Below, piece by piece: positions 4,736 through 5,970 of a stretch of DNA of 5,970 nucleotides. Each line of letters opens with the position of its first letter. The stretch's first letter is position 1. Source of the DNA: Candidatus Poseidoniaceae archaeon (GTDB lineage: Archaea > Thermoplasmatota > Poseidoniia > Poseidoniales > Poseidoniaceae); the NCBI GenBank assembly GCA_013329295.1, contig DUKP01000110.1, positions 1 to 5,970 on the forward strand, in the 5' to 3' direction. The position numbers and the translations under genes are program-made. The notes below the pieces were generated by a model. The model was not told where the DNA came from, did no database searches, and saw nothing but the letters and a program-made list of their open reading frames with translations.

Positions 4736-5970
4736 GTGCGTAGAAGTCAATCAACACTATTAACAACTCTTGCAGTAGTCATCAGTCTGCTTTTTATGTC
4801 GCAGTTTCCAACTATTTCTCCGGTATCTAATATTCATCCTGATGATACTGATCAAGAACGTCCTCCTACAACTGATTCAGATGGTGACGGAATTCCGGAT
4901 GTTCATGAGAATTTATTCAGTGAATGGGTAAATGGTACGGCTATTGATGGCCGAGGCTATGCAATGGAGGGTTTGGATAAAGATGATGCATCTGATGCAA
5001 TTTTGGATCTCGATAAAGATGGTTTGAATGCTACAGAAGAATATTGCTGGCCATACCCAGCCGATTGTACCGACCCCGGATTCTTAAGAGGTTTAACCGG
5101 AGTAGTAGATGGTGAAGGCATTCGTTCTTATCTTGACCCAAGAAAGTCAGATACTGATGGCGATGGAATGCCTGATGGTTATGAGGCATACATGTGTTTG
5201 CGAATAGGTGGATTTGATGTCTTTGCTCAACGCTACCAGTGTGAGGATTTTGACCCACTAAATGCTAGTGATGCAACAAAAGATCCTGATATGGATGGTT
5301 TTGATGTGAATAGGGATGGGATAATGAATCAAAACGAGTGGTATACATCTAGTGAAGAATATATTTATGGAGCCCCATCAAATCATACTACAGAACTTGA
5401 TGGCTTATGGTGTGCAGCAACATTACCAGAGGGTTCACTTCTAACAAATTGGCCTTTTATTCCGACCGGAGTAAATGCAACCTTCCAAAATCTGTTACCA
5501 GCTTGTACGAATGCTGAGTCTCCAGTTGGTGAAGATTTGTGGTTAGGTACTGATCCATTATTGAAGGATTCTGACCGATATAACTGGGATGGTTTTTCAA
5601 TTCGTAGCTTATTTCCATCATTTGGAGATGGCATCCCTGATGGCTGGGAAGTTCATTTTGGAATAGATCCATTGAATCGTAGTAGTGCATTAACTGATGA
5701 GGATTTTGATGGTTGGGATGCTAATTTAGATGGTGTGTTTTCCCCAGATGTTAGTAGAACTGAAACTGCCTTGGCACTTGGAGAACAACTATCAAATATT
5801 GAAGAATATAATATCTATTTTGATGATGGTAATCAAGTAATTGCAGGTTTAAAATCAGTTGAATTTGATGCAGAAAATCCTACATTGTTTAGTTATCCAA
5901 TTTCCTTTGCCACATCAAATGACGAGATGAGCATTATCCATCATGATATTAGGGCGATGGATGTTGTTGG
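4736..5970 (+). CDS. Secreted repeat protein with DxDxDG calcium-binding-type modules, partial (C-terminus beyond right edge)
   Basis: The frame is open from GTG 4736 to the window edge (411 codons and two bases). Residues 1-31 form a Sec signal peptide: MRRSQS, a hydrophobic core (LLTTLAVVISLLFM), then a Ser/Pro-rich exit; the exact cleavage site is unclear. The mature part carries acidic motifs of the thrombospondin type-3 / EF-hand-loop kind: DSDGDGIPD (47-55), DLDKDGLNATEE (91-102), DTDGDGMPDGYE (139-150), DPDMDGFDVNRDG (183-195), GDGIPDGWE (297-305) and DEDFDGWDANLDG (321-333). These are expected to bind calcium outside the cell. Six cysteines fall in close pairs (104/111, 154/169, 226/257), and six sequons (N66, N98, N176, N216, N247, N314) suggest N-glycosylation. 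After residue 358 the sequence loses the repeats and looks like the start of another, beta-rich domain. Large proteins of this kind are common on the surface of marine Euryarchaeota; the specific role (adhesin, S-layer component, binding or degradative enzyme) cannot be told because the C-terminus is missing. Confidence 0.82.
   Translation, partial: MRRSQSTLLTTLAVVISLLFMSQFPTISPVSNIHPDDTDQERPPTTDSDGDGIPDVHENLFSEWVNGTAIDGRGYAMEGLDKDDASDAILDLDKDGLNATEEYCWPYPADCTDPGFLRGLTGVVDGEGIRSYLDPRKSDTDGDGMPDGYEAYMCLRIGGFDVFAQRYQCEDFDPLNASDATKDPDMDGFDVNRDGIMNQNEWYTSSEEYIYGAPSNHTTELDGLWCAATLPEGSLLTNWPFIPTGVNATFQNLLPACTNAESPVGEDLWLGTDPLLKDSDRYNWDGFSIRSLFPSFGDGIPDGWEVHFGIDPLNRSSALTDEDFDGWDANLDGVFSPDVSRTETALALGEQLSNIEEYNIYFDDGNQVIAGLKSVEFDAENPTLFSYPISFATSNDEMSIIHHDIRAMDVV
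4874..5044 (+). repeat. Acidic repeat module 1 (residues 47-103)
   Basis: It opens with DSDGDGIPDVHE and closes with DLDKDGLNATEEY, about 57 residues. Alternating Asp at positions 1, 3 and 5 followed by Gly, with a later Glu, is the calcium-loop pattern. It is followed by a C104/C111 pair. Confidence 0.65.
5150..5341 (+). repeat. Acidic repeat module 2 (residues 139-202)
   Basis: It opens with DTDGDGMPDGYE, passes through FDPLNAS, and closes with a doubled motif DPDMDGFDVNRDG followed by NQNEW. A cysteine pair (C154/C169) sits in the middle. Same order of elements as module 3. Confidence 0.65.
5624..5809 (+). repeat. Acidic repeat module 3 (residues 297-358)
   Basis: It opens with GDGIPDGWE, passes through GIDPLNRS, and closes with the doubled motif DEDFDGWDANLDG and LSNIEEY. 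The order of elements matches module 2, with about 20 extra residues before the closing Glu-Glu-Tyr and no cysteines. Confidence 0.65.

Noticed and set aside
4632..4740. Possible archaeal C/D box RNA starting at GAGATGA
   Set aside because: The C-box match is imperfect, and no CTGA D box with a paired terminal stem is found at the right spacing.
5031..5690. Three minus-strand ORFs opposite the secreted repeat protein
   Set aside because: Their His/Ser/Asn-rich sequence is what the reverse complement of Asp-Gly-rich codons (GAT, GGT) gives, and the plus strand carries a clear signal peptide and calcium-type motifs.
4874..5809. CRISPR array or DNA tandem repeat suggested by recurring GATGGxGATGG
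   Set aside because: The recurrence comes from repeated Asp-Gly codons within an open reading frame. Spacing is irregular and there are no uniform spacers.

Overview
The window looks like a piece of a low-GC euryarchaeal genome, most likely a marine planktonic archaeon of the Marine Group II / Candidatus Poseidoniales type. That assignment is inference. It rests on three neighbouring proteins with archaeal type IV pilin-like N-termini (short charged leader, then one hydrophobic helix), on Shine-Dalgarno sequences matching the archaeal 16S tail (GGAGG, GAGGTG, GAGGTGA), on a large secreted protein with DxDxDG calcium-binding-type repeats and many N-glycosylation sequons, and on AT-rich codon use. 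No rRNA, tRNA or phylogenetic marker gene is present to fix the lineage.

Layout. Positions 1-4538 hold four genes on the minus strand, read from right to left: a YycJ/WalJ-type metallo-beta-lactamase-fold hydrolase (4538-3714); a 358-residue pilin-like protein with the most canonical class III signal peptide (3684-2608); a very large 742-residue pilin-like protein (2611-383); and a third pilin-like protein (start 386) that runs off the left edge after about 128 residues. The three pilin-like genes are joined by two ATGA stop/start overlaps, each with a good Shine-Dalgarno inside the upstream gene, so they look translationally coupled. The hydrolase lies only 29 bp upstream of the first one and is probably in the same transcript.

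Positions 4539-4735 are a 197-bp divergent intergenic region that should carry both promoters. It holds AT-rich TATA-like candidates for the minus-strand operon, a small inverted repeat and a doubtful 30-codon ORF. From 4736 a plus-strand gene starts at GTG behind a strong Shine-Dalgarno and runs off the right edge after 411 codons. It encodes a secreted protein with three composite acidic repeat modules, six cysteines in three close pairs and six N-x-S/T sequons.

Working together (inference): the three pilin-like proteins probably form the pseudopilin or minor-pilin part of an archaeal type IV pilus-like surface structure. The first resembles an ordinary pilin, and the second and third have departures from the usual peptidase site. 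No assembly ATPase or membrane platform gene lies in the window; if the idea is right they should lie beyond the left edge or elsewhere. The divergent repeat protein is a separate cell-surface or secreted protein. The hydrolase is cytoplasmic, and nothing in the sequence ties its chemistry to the pilins beyond operon position.
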